From NCBI GenBank assembly GCA_035655435.1, contig DASRUN010000052.1, positions 1 through 31,171 on the forward strand: DNA of 31,171 nucleotides. The letters run 5' to 3'. The notes beneath the pieces were generated by a model. It saw only the letters and a program-made list of their open reading frames with translations, ran no database searches and was not told the DNA's origin. Positions 23,321 to 30,650 of this stretch are shown piece by piece (position 1 is the first letter of the stretch; every line of letters begins with the position of its first letter). Made by a program: the position numbers and the translations under genes. This DNA comes from UBA493 sp035655435 (lineage in GTDB: Archaea; Iainarchaeota; Iainarchaeia; Iainarchaeales; Iainarchaeaceae).

Positions 23321-24559
23321 ATGGGCATAGAATACAAGAAGCAGGAAAAGTGCAGAGTCTGCAGCAGCAACAATATGAAGCCGTATCTTGATCTCGGTTC
23401 AGTTCCATTAGCAAACAACCTTGTAACGGAGCAAACCATTCCAAAAGAAAAAAAATTCCCTCTGAAAGTTATTTACTGCAATGATTGTTCGCTTTCGCAG
23501 CTAAGCATAGTGGTCAACCCCGACATAATGTTCAGGAATTATGTTTACCGTTCATCGGTCTCGAATTTTTTCAAAAATCATTGTAAAGAGTGGGCCGGAC
23601 AGTTGAACAAAAGCTTATTGAAAAAGAAGGATCTTGTGATTGACATTGCAAGCAATGATGGATGTTTATTGAAAGAATTTAAAGCCCTGGGAAACAATGT
23701 TCTCGGCGTTGATCCTGCAGTAAACCTCGCGAAAATTGCAAATGAAGAAGGAATTGAAACAATTCCTGAATATTGGGATCCAAAACTTGCAAAAGAGATT
23801 GTTAAAAAGCACGGAAAAGCAAAAGCGATTATTGCGGTTAATGTATTTGCGCACATTGACGATCTGCACTCAATGGTGGAAGGGGTTAAAATTGTGCTCG
23901 CTGATGACGGTTATTTCATGATTGAGTCCCCTCATCTCCTGAGCTTAATAGAAAAAACCGAGTTTGACACCATATATCACGAGCACCTTTCATACTTACT
24001 TATGAAACCTCTGAAGAAACTCATGGAATCCCATGGCATGAGGATTGCACGCGTGCAAAAATATGAAATCCATGGCGGTTCTATCAGGCTTTTTGTGGAA
24101 AAGATGGAGGGAAAGGATACTTCCGATGGCTCTGTGGAAAAAATAATCCGCGAAGAGGAAAAAGCAGGTTTGTTGGAGTACAAGAATTACGTGAACTTCG
24201 GGAAAAAAGTTGAGAAAATCAAAAATGATCTTGTTAAGCTCGTTGAAAAACTCAAAAAAGAAGGAAAGGTTGTTGCTGCGTTCGGCGCCTCAGCAAAAGG
24301 GAACACTCTCCTCAATTACTGCAACATAGGGAAAGAGCATGTGAATTTCATTGTGGATGACACTCCTGAAAAACAGGGGAAACTATATCCGGGGGTTCAC
24401 ATCCCGATTGTTCCGCGCTATGTTCTAGAAGAGAAAAAACCTGATTATCTGCTTTTGCTCGCGTGGAACTTCACCGCTGAAATAATGCAGAAAACCGCCG
24501 ACTACAAAAAGCAGGGCGGTAAGTACATAATTCCTATTCCGGAAGTTAAGGTTATTTAG
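23321..24559 (+). CDS. sugar C-methyltransferase (TylC3/TcaB9/NovU-like)
   Basis: A 412-residue three-domain enzyme. The N-terminal zinc domain has C11-x2-C14 and C53-x2-C56. The SAM domain contains VIDIASNDGCLL at 106-117 and LGVDPA. Y219-H-E-H222 lies where TcaB9 places its catalytic Tyr, Glu and His, in FDTIYHEHLSY. The C-terminal Methyltransf_14 domain has GASAKGNTLLNYC and VDDTPEKQGK. Family members add a methyl group to C3 (or C5) of a dTDP-4-keto deoxysugar, giving a branched sugar. The dTDP-4-keto-6-deoxyglucose supply would be rfbA and rfbB of block A. It starts 15 bases after the GT4 stop. Confidence 0.92.
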   Translation: MGIEYKKQEKCRVCSSNNMKPYLDLGSVPLANNLVTEQTIPKEKKFPLKVIYCNDCSLSQLSIVVNPDIMFRNYVYRSSVSNFFKNHCKEWAGQLNKSLLKKKDLVIDIASNDGCLLKEFKALGNNVLGVDPAVNLAKIANEEGIETIPEYWDPKLAKEIVKKHGKAKAIIAVNVFAHIDDLHSMVEGVKIVLADDGYFMIESPHLLSLIEKTEFDTIYHEHLSYLLMKPLKKLMESHGMRIARVQKYEIHGGSIRLFVEKMEGKDTSDGSVEKIIREEEKAGLLEYKNYVNFGKKVEKIKNDLVKLVEKLKKEGKVVAAFGASAKGNTLLNYCNIGKEHVNFIVDDTPEKQGKLYPGVHIPIVPRYVLEEKKPDYLLLLAWNFTAEIMQKTADYKKQGGKYIIPIPEVKVI

Positions 24560-24582
24560 GATTTGAATGTGAATTTAGAATT

Positions 24583-24595
24583 GATTTATTAAAAG
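24583..24595 (+). promoter_or_regulatory. candidate TATA box for a leaderless cupin message
   Basis: GATTTATTAAAAG in the 56-base gap after the C-methyltransferase is centred about 26 bases before ATG 24616, the spacing expected when transcription starts at the start codon. No ribosome site is present. Confidence 0.45.
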
Positions 24596-24615
24596 TTCGT
24601 GAAGTTGATGTTGTA

Positions 24616-25077
24616 ATGCAAAAACATGCAAAAAAAACAAAGAAAGCAAAGCAAGGGGGAGAGTACATTTCAAAGCCCGACGTACCTTATTCTGATGCAC
24701 GCGGCGGCCTTGATTATTACATCATGCGAGAACCCATAAACTGGGTTGGCGCACTTTACACGAAAAAAGGTTCAATAAGGGCAAACCATTACCACCCAAA
24801 GCAAGAACAGAAACTGCTTCTCGTTTCTGGAAAATGCGTGAGCGTTTACAAGAACCTGAAAGATAAGAACGCGAAGGTGAAGCAGCATCTTGTTGTGCCT
24901 GGGGATCTGGTTATTACCCCGCCAAATATTGCTCATGCAGTGATTTATCTAGAAGATTCAATTCAAATTAATTTAGTTCACGGCGAACGAAAGCCAACAA
25001 ATTATGGAAAGCACACTGTTCCATACGAACTCGTGAAGCCGGATGAGAAAGAGAAATACATGAAAATGTACAAGTGA
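24616..25077 (+). CDS. cupin-fold protein, possible sugar-nucleotide isomerase or epimerase
   Basis: A 153-residue single-domain cupin. NHYHPKQEQK at 57-66 with H58, H60 and E64, plus H107 in PPNIAHA, forms a complete 3-His-1-Glu type metal site; GSIRANHYH, LLVSGK and PGDLVITPP are the two cupin motifs. The first 15 residues are lysine-rich. It resembles cupins that occur in polysaccharide clusters as stand-alone isomerase or epimerase domains, but not RmlC or FdtA closely. Its place right behind the C-methyltransferase suggests action on the same keto-sugar. A TATA-like box 25-30 bases upstream implies a leaderless transcript of its own. It converges with block D, 12 bases apart. Confidence 0.75.
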   Translation: MQKHAKKTKKAKQGGEYISKPDVPYSDARGGLDYYIMREPINWVGALYTKKGSIRANHYHPKQEQKLLLVSGKCVSVYKNLKDKNAKVKQHLVVPGDLVITPPNIAHAVIYLEDSIQINLVHGERKPTNYGKHTVPYELVKPDEKEKYMKMYK

Positions 25078-25089
25078 CAATTTTCAAAA

Positions 25090-26346
25090 TTACTTTTTTT
25101 CATGTCTGTGGAGCGCGGGAATGTATGAAGGAGTTAGGGAAACGAATTTTTTTCTTTTTCTTTCAGCATACTTCATGAACGCGTCAACATCATTTATTGT
25201 CTCGTGATAATAGACTTTGAAGTCTGTATCCCTGTAAACTGACGGGTGTGTTTCCACAAGGGTTTTTTGTAAATCAGCATAGAAAACTGTTTTTGCGTGG
25301 CTCCAGAAAAGCTTGTCTTCCGGCTTTCTCCCATCGCACCCTAAAATAAAAATTTCATCAACAATGGAGCATGATACTGGAAGCATGTATCCAACTAATG
25401 AATTGTTTGAAAGGTTCAAGTAGTAATTCTCTTGCGAAGGTATGTTTGAACCTGCAAAGAGTTTCATTGGAAATGCAACGAATTTTTCCTCGAGCTCCGG
25501 GTAAACCGAAATAAGGAAAGGCATTATATCAAAGCGTATGAGCGAGTAAAGCTCTTTTCCGTATTTCGAGAACAATTGTTCTCTAAACCTTGAAGCATAA
25601 ATTGAAGGCCCCATATGATAAACAAAATCCCCGTGTACAATCGCAACTGGCTTTATGTGCCGCATCATTTTCTCATCATTCACCATTGTATTTGTTACAA
25701 TGCTGAAGCCGTCTGAAAAATCAAATTCAAAAGCTTTTGAAACTGAAGGCCCGGTTCCAAAGACATAGGCTTTTTTGTATTTTGAAATCTGTTTCCTGAA
25801 TTTTTCAAAATTTTTTTTCGCAACACCCAGAAGTTCCTGCATTTTTTCCTGCGGAACTGTTTCATTAAAGAGCCAGATGTAATTTCGCACTTCGGTCACA
25901 AGGAAATAATTTTTATCCACAATCCATACTTTATCAAGGTTCATGATCCATTGTGGAATCCTGAAGAGTTCTTTTGCGCGCCAGAGCAAAACCGCATCAC
26001 TTTGCAGGACACTTCTGGAAAGCTCTTCTTTGCTCATTGGAGTTACAACAATTCTCTTATTTTTTTTAATGTAATTTTCCTGTGTTTGCGGAACAACCAG
26101 TTTTGAAAAATCCTTTATGTGTTTTGACAGCTCTGATGAAATCGGAATCGTGATTTGGGCTTCTGAATAGCTTTTTTCAGGAAAATACCAGTTTGCTCTG
26201 TTGAGAATATCTGAAAGAGCTTCTTCGTTTTCAATGAGCGGATAATAAATAAGATTTTTCAGAAGTTTTTTCCCTTTAACTTTTACTTCGAGTTCGCGCG
26301 CTGCACGAAATGCGGTATCAAACAAGCGCCTAAGTAGCCTATGCAT
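25090..26346 (-). CDS. DUF115/MptE-like protein, possible GT42-type sialyltransferase-like glycosyltransferase
   Basis: A 418-residue soluble protein. Residues 1-190 are a domain I do not recognise. From about 190 it has AYVFGTGPSVSKA, with the phosphate-binding GTGPS at 197-201, then SIVTNT and AIVHGDFVY, and late FILGCDGRKPED with D338. This pattern is shared by DUF115 proteins (MptE, Maf flagellin-glycosylation proteins) and by GT42 CMP-sialic-acid transferases. Since the two genes before it include a CMP-sugar synthetase homologue, transfer of that CMP-sugar is the best guess. ATG 26346 is chosen over the upstream in-frame ATG 26415 because GGTG lies five bases before it. The start overlaps no coding sequence, following the SDR stop by 13 bases. 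Confidence 0.72.
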   Translation of the reverse strand: MHRLLRRLFDTAFRAARELEVKVKGKKLLKNLIYYPLIENEEALSDILNRANWYFPEKSYSEAQITIPISSELSKHIKDFSKLVVPQTQENYIKKNKRIVVTPMSKEELSRSVLQSDAVLLWRAKELFRIPQWIMNLDKVWIVDKNYFLVTEVRNYIWLFNETVPQEKMQELLGVAKKNFEKFRKQISKYKKAYVFGTGPSVSKAFEFDFSDGFSIVTNTMVNDEKMMRHIKPVAIVHGDFVYHMGPSIYASRFREQLFSKYGKELYSLIRFDIMPFLISVYPELEEKFVAFPMKLFAGSNIPSQENYYLNLSNNSLVGYMLPVSCSIVDEIFILGCDGRKPEDKLFWSHAKTVFYADLQKTLVETHPSVYRDTDFKVYYHETINDVDAFMKYAERKRKKFVSLTPSYIPALHRHEKK

Positions 26347-26351
26347 ATCGA

Positions 26352-26355
26352 CACC
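26352..26355 (-). promoter_or_regulatory. ribosome binding site deciding the DUF115 gene start
   Basis: GGTG on the minus strand lies five bases before ATG 26346. The longer in-frame start at 26415 would overlap the SDR gene and has no such site. Confidence 0.5.
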
Positions 26356-26359
26356 ACGT

Positions 26360-27091
26360 TCAGAGCTGGCCGCCATTAACGTCAATTGTGGCACCATTGA
26401 TGTAGTTTGCTTCATCTGAAGCTAGAAAAAAAATCACGTTTGCAATCTGCATTGGTTCTGCAATATAACCCAATGGAATAACTTTTTTAAGTGCTTCTTC
26501 CTTTTCCGGAGTTAACACACTTTTCAGCATTTCAGTCCGGGTTTGCCCCGGAGCAACACAATTAACATTTATTTTATGCGGCCCGAGTTCATACGCGAGC
26601 TGCCTCGTAAGGCCTATAAGAGCAGCTTTTGCGGAAACATAGTGGACACCGGCAAATTTGCTGTTTGATCTTCCGGCGATTGAGGAAACACTGATTATTT
26701 TCCCGTAATTATGTTTTTTCATGAACGGGGCAAGGTACTTGCACATAAGAAAGGCATTCGTGAGATTGTTGTTGATTATAAAGTTCCATTCTTTAAGGCT
26801 TATTTCATCAACTTTTCCCGGTTCCACAATGCCGGCACAATTAACCAGGACATCCGCACGGGAATGTTTTTTCACGATGAATTTTACCATACGCCGCACT
26901 TGGTTTTCGTTAGAGAGATCGCATTTGTAAGAGTACGCGTTGAATCCTTTGCCCTTAAGTAATTTACATTTTTTTTCTGAGCCTGATCTTGAGACAAAGT
27001 AAGTAATGTCTTGGTTCCGCGCAAATTTTTCGGCTGTTGCCTCGCCAATTCCTTTTGATGCACCAGTCACAATTACAATACGCTCATTCAT
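26360..27091 (-). CDS. short-chain dehydrogenase/reductase (FabG-like)
   Basis: A 243-residue classical SDR with TGASKGIG at 9-16, NCAG at 84-87, the catalytic serine in SVSSIAG at about 136-137, Y151-x3-K155 and the closing DVNGGQL. It overlaps the CMP-sugar synthetase-like gene (ATGA), so its substrate is probably a sugar or sugar acid of the same pathway rather than a fatty acyl thioester. NADP(H) or NAD(H) use is not clear: the residue pattern after the second strand is FVSRSGSEKK, with basic residues that would favour NADP(H). Confidence 0.9.
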   Translation of the reverse strand: MNERIVIVTGASKGIGEATAEKFARNQDITYFVSRSGSEKKCKLLKGKGFNAYSYKCDLSNENQVRRMVKFIVKKHSRADVLVNCAGIVEPGKVDEISLKEWNFIINNNLTNAFLMCKYLAPFMKKHNYGKIISVSSIAGRSNSKFAGVHYVSAKAALIGLTRQLAYELGPHKINVNCVAPGQTRTEMLKSVLTPEKEEALKKVIPLGYIAEPMQIANVIFFLASDEANYINGATIDVNGGQL

Positions 27092-28287
27092 TTTATTCCC
27101 TCTTTCAAATAAATGTGCGGCATGTCCCTTGCTCCGTGCGCCAACCTTATTCCGGGATCATTGCTCGTGCACAAAATCATGTGCGGTGTTCCCTTGGGCA
27201 AAAAAACCACGTCATTCTTTTTTGTGTGAACAATTTTAACTGAACCGTCCTTGTCCTTTATGTGCCAGTCAAATGCCCCATCGAGAATAATCCACCACTC
27301 GTCTTTTGTTGTGTGGAAATGGTACCTGCACCCTTCCTCTTTTCCCTGGCAGATCACTGCTGCCTGATCAGAGTCTGAATAAATGAGAAGATAAGACCAA
27401 GGGGGTTTCCCCATTTTCTTTTTTATTTCATCAAAGTTAACATGTCTCTGGTTAAAGGAATCACCTTCAAATTTTCCTACTCCGTCACCTTTCATTACTT
27501 TTTTTACATCCGCATCAATGAATGCAATGCCTTCATTGTAGTAAAAGTTCGGCCTGTCCTTGAAAGTGTGCCTGTTCGCGAGAACAGATTCAACCAAATG
27601 AAGTTCCTCCCAATTGTCAATGTCGAGACCTTCAATCTTGTTTATCGGAAACAAACTCGTTTTGCCAACATAAGTAGGACCGCGTTCTTTAGGATCGTCT
27701 TTTTCATATGATTCAATGAAGCTTTTTGTTTTCCATGCGGTTAATGCCCAACTCGTGAGCTGGATTGGGGGAAGTGTTTGTGTTGGAACCTTTATTGCTG
27801 GATCAAAATTAACCGGCTTTCCGTCTATGTAGGATTCAACTTTTTCCTCGACAACAGAAAACATTGAATCGTAATCTTCTTTCACCATTTTTTCCACGAA
27901 TTTTTTTATTGTTTCAGGCGTGAGCAACGGAGAGGTTGTATGGATGAGAAACATGTGATCGGCTTTCACGTTTTTCATGAAATCATAAAGGAAATGATCA
28001 TGGGTCTGACACCTCACATTATCGCATTTTTGTGACTTGTTCTTCATTTCACAATTAGAACCGCCTCTTTTTGTGGAACGCTCGTAAAACTTGACACCGA
28101 AATCCTTTGCGAATCGCTCGAATATTTTATGCTCGGAATTCAAGTAAATTTCGTCAAAAGCCCCGGAATCCTTGCATGCCTTGATAACATAATATGCGAG
28201 CGGCTGACCATTTACGAGGAGCAGGTTTTTGTCTTTCACTCTTGTGCTTCCGAGGAGAAGCGGTATCATTGCTATTTTTTTCGGCAT
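27088..28287 (-). CDS. fusion of a CMP-sugar synthetase-like nucleotidyltransferase with a C-terminal cupin
   Basis: A 399-residue fusion. Residues 1 to about 240 are of the acylneuraminate cytidylyltransferase type: IPLLLGSTRVKDKNLL at 8-23 is the CTP loop, IYLNSEH and FAKDFGVKFYERS are family strands, FLIHTTSPLLTPE at 113-125 matches the usual DSP region, and GLDIDNWEELHLVE at 220-233 gives the metal-binding D222 and D224. An insertion near 79-98 holds C79, C88 and C93 with two histidines. Residues about 295-399 are a cupin with H323, H325, E330 and H369. It likely activates an acidic or keto-sugar as CMP-sugar while the cupin isomerises or senses it. ATG 28287 is preferred over the upstream ATG 28389, whose extra residues look non-coding. 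Confidence 0.82.
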   Translation of the reverse strand: MPKKIAMIPLLLGSTRVKDKNLLLVNGQPLAYYVIKACKDSGAFDEIYLNSEHKIFERFAKDFGVKFYERSTKRGGSNCEMKNKSQKCDNVRCQTHDHFLYDFMKNVKADHMFLIHTTSPLLTPETIKKFVEKMVKEDYDSMFSVVEEKVESYIDGKPVNFDPAIKVPTQTLPPIQLTSWALTAWKTKSFIESYEKDDPKERGPTYVGKTSLFPINKIEGLDIDNWEELHLVESVLANRHTFKDRPNFYYNEGIAFIDADVKKVMKGDGVGKFEGDSFNQRHVNFDEIKKKMGKPPWSYLLIYSDSDQAAVICQGKEEGCRYHFHTTKDEWWIILDGAFDWHIKDKDGSVKIVHTKKNDVVFLPKGTPHMILCTSNDPGIRLAHGARDMPHIYLKEGIK

Positions 28288-28307
28288 TAAAAAACCACTT
28301 AAACAGT

Positions 28308-28319
28308 ACTTTTTTATGG
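28308..28319 (-). promoter_or_regulatory. candidate TATA box of the CMP-sugar module
   Basis: The 170-base divergent region between ATG 28287 and TTG 28458 holds, on the minus strand, CCATAAAAAAGT centred 26 bases before ATG 28287, implying a leaderless message. A second candidate, CTTTTAAAC (28344-28352), would give a 35-base leader. Confidence 0.4.
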
Positions 28320-28414
28320 TTAATAGGGTATTTGCATTCTGAGTGTTTAAAAGCCTTATCTGACAGAGAGGTTTCGCCACTTGTACCAAAAATCTTCAAA
28401 GAAACTTGGAAGTA

Positions 28415-28426
28415 GTAATATTAAAG
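28415..28426 (+). promoter_or_regulatory. candidate TATA box of the second flippase
   Basis: GTAATATTAAAG lies about 37 bases before TTG 28458, on the other side of the same divergent region. The predicted leader is about 11 bases. This supports the TTG as the real start. Confidence 0.4.
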
Positions 28427-28457
28427 CAAAAGAACTGATTTTCCTGCGTGGTTAAAA

Positions 28458-29813
28458 TTGAAACTAAATATTGAGCTATTGGGTTCGTCGTTTTATTATA
28501 CTTTGAACAGGGTAGCCTTAAAGCTGTTTGAGGTTCTTTCGCTGTGGCTGCTTGTGAAGCTTCTCCCAAAAGAGCAAATAGCATTCATAGGAATAGCAAT
28601 GGGTTTCATTGCACTGCTTAACATCCTGAACATCCTTCCGTACAGGCGCATCTTCAAGAGCTTTGAGGAAGTCAACAAACGGTTCTCAGATCATTTATCT
28701 TCCTACATTGTTTTCTGGTTCCTGCAGTCAACTTTAATGCTTGGCATTGCCCTCATAACAGCATTTTTTTATGTTCAAAGTGGTTTTGCGCAGGAAATAT
28801 TTTTGGTTATGACAGGACTATCAATTGCATTCTTGTTCGGTAATCTCCAGCTGCTTTTCCAGGAAATGTTTTTCGTGAAACTAAAGCAAAAGACCGCAAC
28901 GATTTTCAACTTAATTTCAATGGTTGTTTTTCTTGGTTCGCTTGCGCTTCTTTTGTTTTACCCAAGCATTGAGCTCTATGTTTCGCTGATAATTCTAAAA
29001 GCAGTGCTTACGTGCGCAGGTTTTTTTCTGCTTTCAAAAAAAGAAATCGGTTTCGTGTTTCGCATTGCTTCGGACTGGAAAAAACTGTTGAAAGATGCAC
29101 TCGCTGAGTTTGCCGTATTTGACCACCTTATCGGGGCGTTCATTGAAATCATAACTAAGAGCTATCTTTTTGTGCTTGGCTTTTTCGTTGCATACACTAT
29201 TGCTCCAGATTATTATACGATTGTTATTGCAGATTATACGATCGCACTTTTAATGGTTAATCTCCTGACTTTCTTCCCACTTATAATTTACAGGGTCTCA
29301 ATGCTGGCAATGACGCGCGTATCAACAAAAGAGGGGCTTGAAAAGGTGCTTTCTGCATTCACAAAATATTCCGCAATTTTTTCACTGGTGCAATTGGTTA
29401 TTTTTGCCGCGCTTTTGAATCCGCTTCTCAGTTTTTTCACTGATGGAAATATTGGCAATTCAGAATTATTTGCGCTTGTGCTTGGAATAGGCACGACAGT
29501 TTTCAACATTGGTTTACCAATCCATGCAACTGCGGTTCTAAAATCAAGTATCGCCGATTACTTCAAAAAAATAATTTTTCCTGTTACTTTGCTTTCTGTC
29601 GCAGCATATTTTTTTGTTTCCGCATTTTTTGAGCCTGTTTGGATAGGCATCGTTTATATTTTTGCAGCGGTTGCCGTGAACGCTCTTGCATATTTGCATG
29701 TGAAGCGCAATGTCGGCATTTCTTTGCAGAAAGTTTTCTTTTATGCTGAAGAAAAGGAGGCAATTGACCATGTTTTAGAGAAGCTTGGCCTTAAGAAAGA
29801 GATTCGAAAATAG
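28458..29813 (+). CDS. Wzx/MATE-like polysaccharide flippase (second)
   Basis: A 451-residue polytopic membrane protein with about twelve hydrophobic segments, a divergent member of the oligosaccharide flippase group. The N-terminal pattern is SSFYYTLNRVALKLFEVLSL, followed by LLPKEQIAFIGIAMGFIALL; the mid-protein repeat of long helices and the charged loops fit Wzx. The only sensible start is TTG 28458, since the next in-frame ATG is nearly 50 residues into the first helices; a TATA-like box lies about 35 bases before it. It diverges from the CMP-sugar module at 28287, so it may export the glycan carrying that sugar. Confidence 0.82.
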   Translation: MKLNIELLGSSFYYTLNRVALKLFEVLSLWLLVKLLPKEQIAFIGIAMGFIALLNILNILPYRRIFKSFEEVNKRFSDHLSSYIVFWFLQSTLMLGIALITAFFYVQSGFAQEIFLVMTGLSIAFLFGNLQLLFQEMFFVKLKQKTATIFNLISMVVFLGSLALLLFYPSIELYVSLIILKAVLTCAGFFLLSKKEIGFVFRIASDWKKLLKDALAEFAVFDHLIGAFIEIITKSYLFVLGFFVAYTIAPDYYTIVIADYTIALLMVNLLTFFPLIIYRVSMLAMTRVSTKEGLEKVLSAFTKYSAIFSLVQLVIFAALLNPLLSFFTDGNIGNSELFALVLGIGTTVFNIGLPIHATAVLKSSIADYFKKIIFPVTLLSVAAYFFVSAFFEPVWIGIVYIFAAVAVNALAYLHVKRNVGISLQKVFFYAEEKEAIDHVLEKLGLKKEIRK

Positions 29814-29823
29814 GATTGAACCA

Positions 29824-29836
29824 ACTTATATTAAAA
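29824..29836 (+). promoter_or_regulatory. candidate TATA box of the phosphatase-dehydrogenase unit
   Basis: ACTTATATTAAAA in the 77-base gap after the flippase fits a TATA element, with a start near 29857 and a leader of about 34 bases that includes the ribosome site at 29878. Confidence 0.45.
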
Positions 29837-29877
29837 ACAGAAAAAACATTTATTACTGAAACTGATTTGAGCAAAAA

Positions 29878-29884
29878 AAAGGTG
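29878..29884 (+). promoter_or_regulatory. ribosome binding site of the phosphatase gene
   Basis: AAAGGTG ends six to seven bases before GTG 29891. The context GGTGTTTTGAGTG closely resembles that of the GNAT gene (GGTGATTTTGAGTG), supporting GTG as start in both. Confidence 0.65.
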
Positions 29885-29890
29885 TTTTGA

Positions 29891-30646
29891 GTGCTTGCGT
29901 TCGCGAAAAAAATGGTTGTTGGAGCCGGTAAAAGGCACATGGAACATTATAGGCACTCGCATCTGAAGGTGAGTTATAAGGACAAGTTCAATCCAGTTAT
30001 AAGGCAGGATACGAGTGTTGAGCAATTCATACGCACCAAGATAAGGAAAAAATTTCCCGGCCACGGAATTTTAGGAGAGGAAGGAACGAATATTAAGGCA
30101 AAGAACGGGTTCATGTGGGTTATAGATCCGCTTGATGGCACAATAAACTACATTAGAGGTTTCCCTTATTTCACTGTTTCAATCGCACTTTTGAAGAACA
30201 ACAAACCTTTTCTTGGAGTGGTTTATAATCCAAGCTCGAAAGAGCTTTTCTCTGCACAAGTAGGAAAAGGCGCATTCAAAAACGGGAAAAAAATTAGTGT
30301 AAGCAGGATCGCAAGGCTTTCCGATTCATATCTTTCAACGGGATTTAGGTACAGGCGCGGAAAAGGATTTACAGGGCCATTGAAAAAAATAAAAACTGTT
30401 CTTGAGAAAGTCATGGTTATAAGGAGGACTGGCTCGGCTTCAATGGATCTCTGCAATGTCGCTTCCGGCGTCTTTGATGGATTCTTTATGTATGACACTA
30501 AAAAATGGGATGTAATGGCTGGCGCTCTTATTGTAAGAGAAGCGGGCGGAAAGTTCTCGCTGAAGGAAAAAAAAGACAATGAAATGGATATTATTGCAAC
30601 AAATAACAATATTCATAACCAAATAAAAAAAATGTTGAAGTGGTAA
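29891..30646 (+). CDS. inositol-monophosphatase family phosphatase
   Basis: A 251-residue metal-dependent phosphatase. GEEGT at 62-66, DPLDGTINY at 79-87 with metal ligands D79 and D82, and WDVMAGALIVREAGG from 206 with D207 are the diagnostic motifs; QDTSVE near 39-44 is the N-terminal strand. Archaeal members hydrolyse inositol 1-phosphate, fructose 1,6-bisphosphate or related sugars; a sugar-phosphate of the neighbouring pathway is also possible. It starts with GTG 29891 preceded by AAGGTG eight bases upstream, and has a TATA-like box at 29825. It is followed after 4 bases by a hydroxyacid dehydrogenase gene, so the two are probably co-transcribed. Confidence 0.9.
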   Translation: MLAFAKKMVVGAGKRHMEHYRHSHLKVSYKDKFNPVIRQDTSVEQFIRTKIRKKFPGHGILGEEGTNIKAKNGFMWVIDPLDGTINYIRGFPYFTVSIALLKNNKPFLGVVYNPSSKELFSAQVGKGAFKNGKKISVSRIARLSDSYLSTGFRYRRGKGFTGPLKKIKTVLEKVMVIRRTGSASMDLCNVASGVFDGFFMYDTKKWDVMAGALIVREAGGKFSLKEKKDNEMDIIATNNNIHNQIKKMLKW

Positions 30647-30650
30647 AACA

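Noticed and set aside
25094..25100. A run of seven T's after the cupin gene as an archaeal terminator.
   Set aside because: T-runs of this length are frequent inside genes in this window (for example near 10236), so the run alone does not mark a terminator. The T6 run at 5892 after the radical SAM gene was set aside for the same reason.
25090..26346. DUF115 protein as MptE of tetrahydromethanopterin synthesis.
   Set aside because: No other pterin gene is nearby, and it is coupled to a CMP-sugar synthetase-like gene and an SDR, so a glycan role is more likely.
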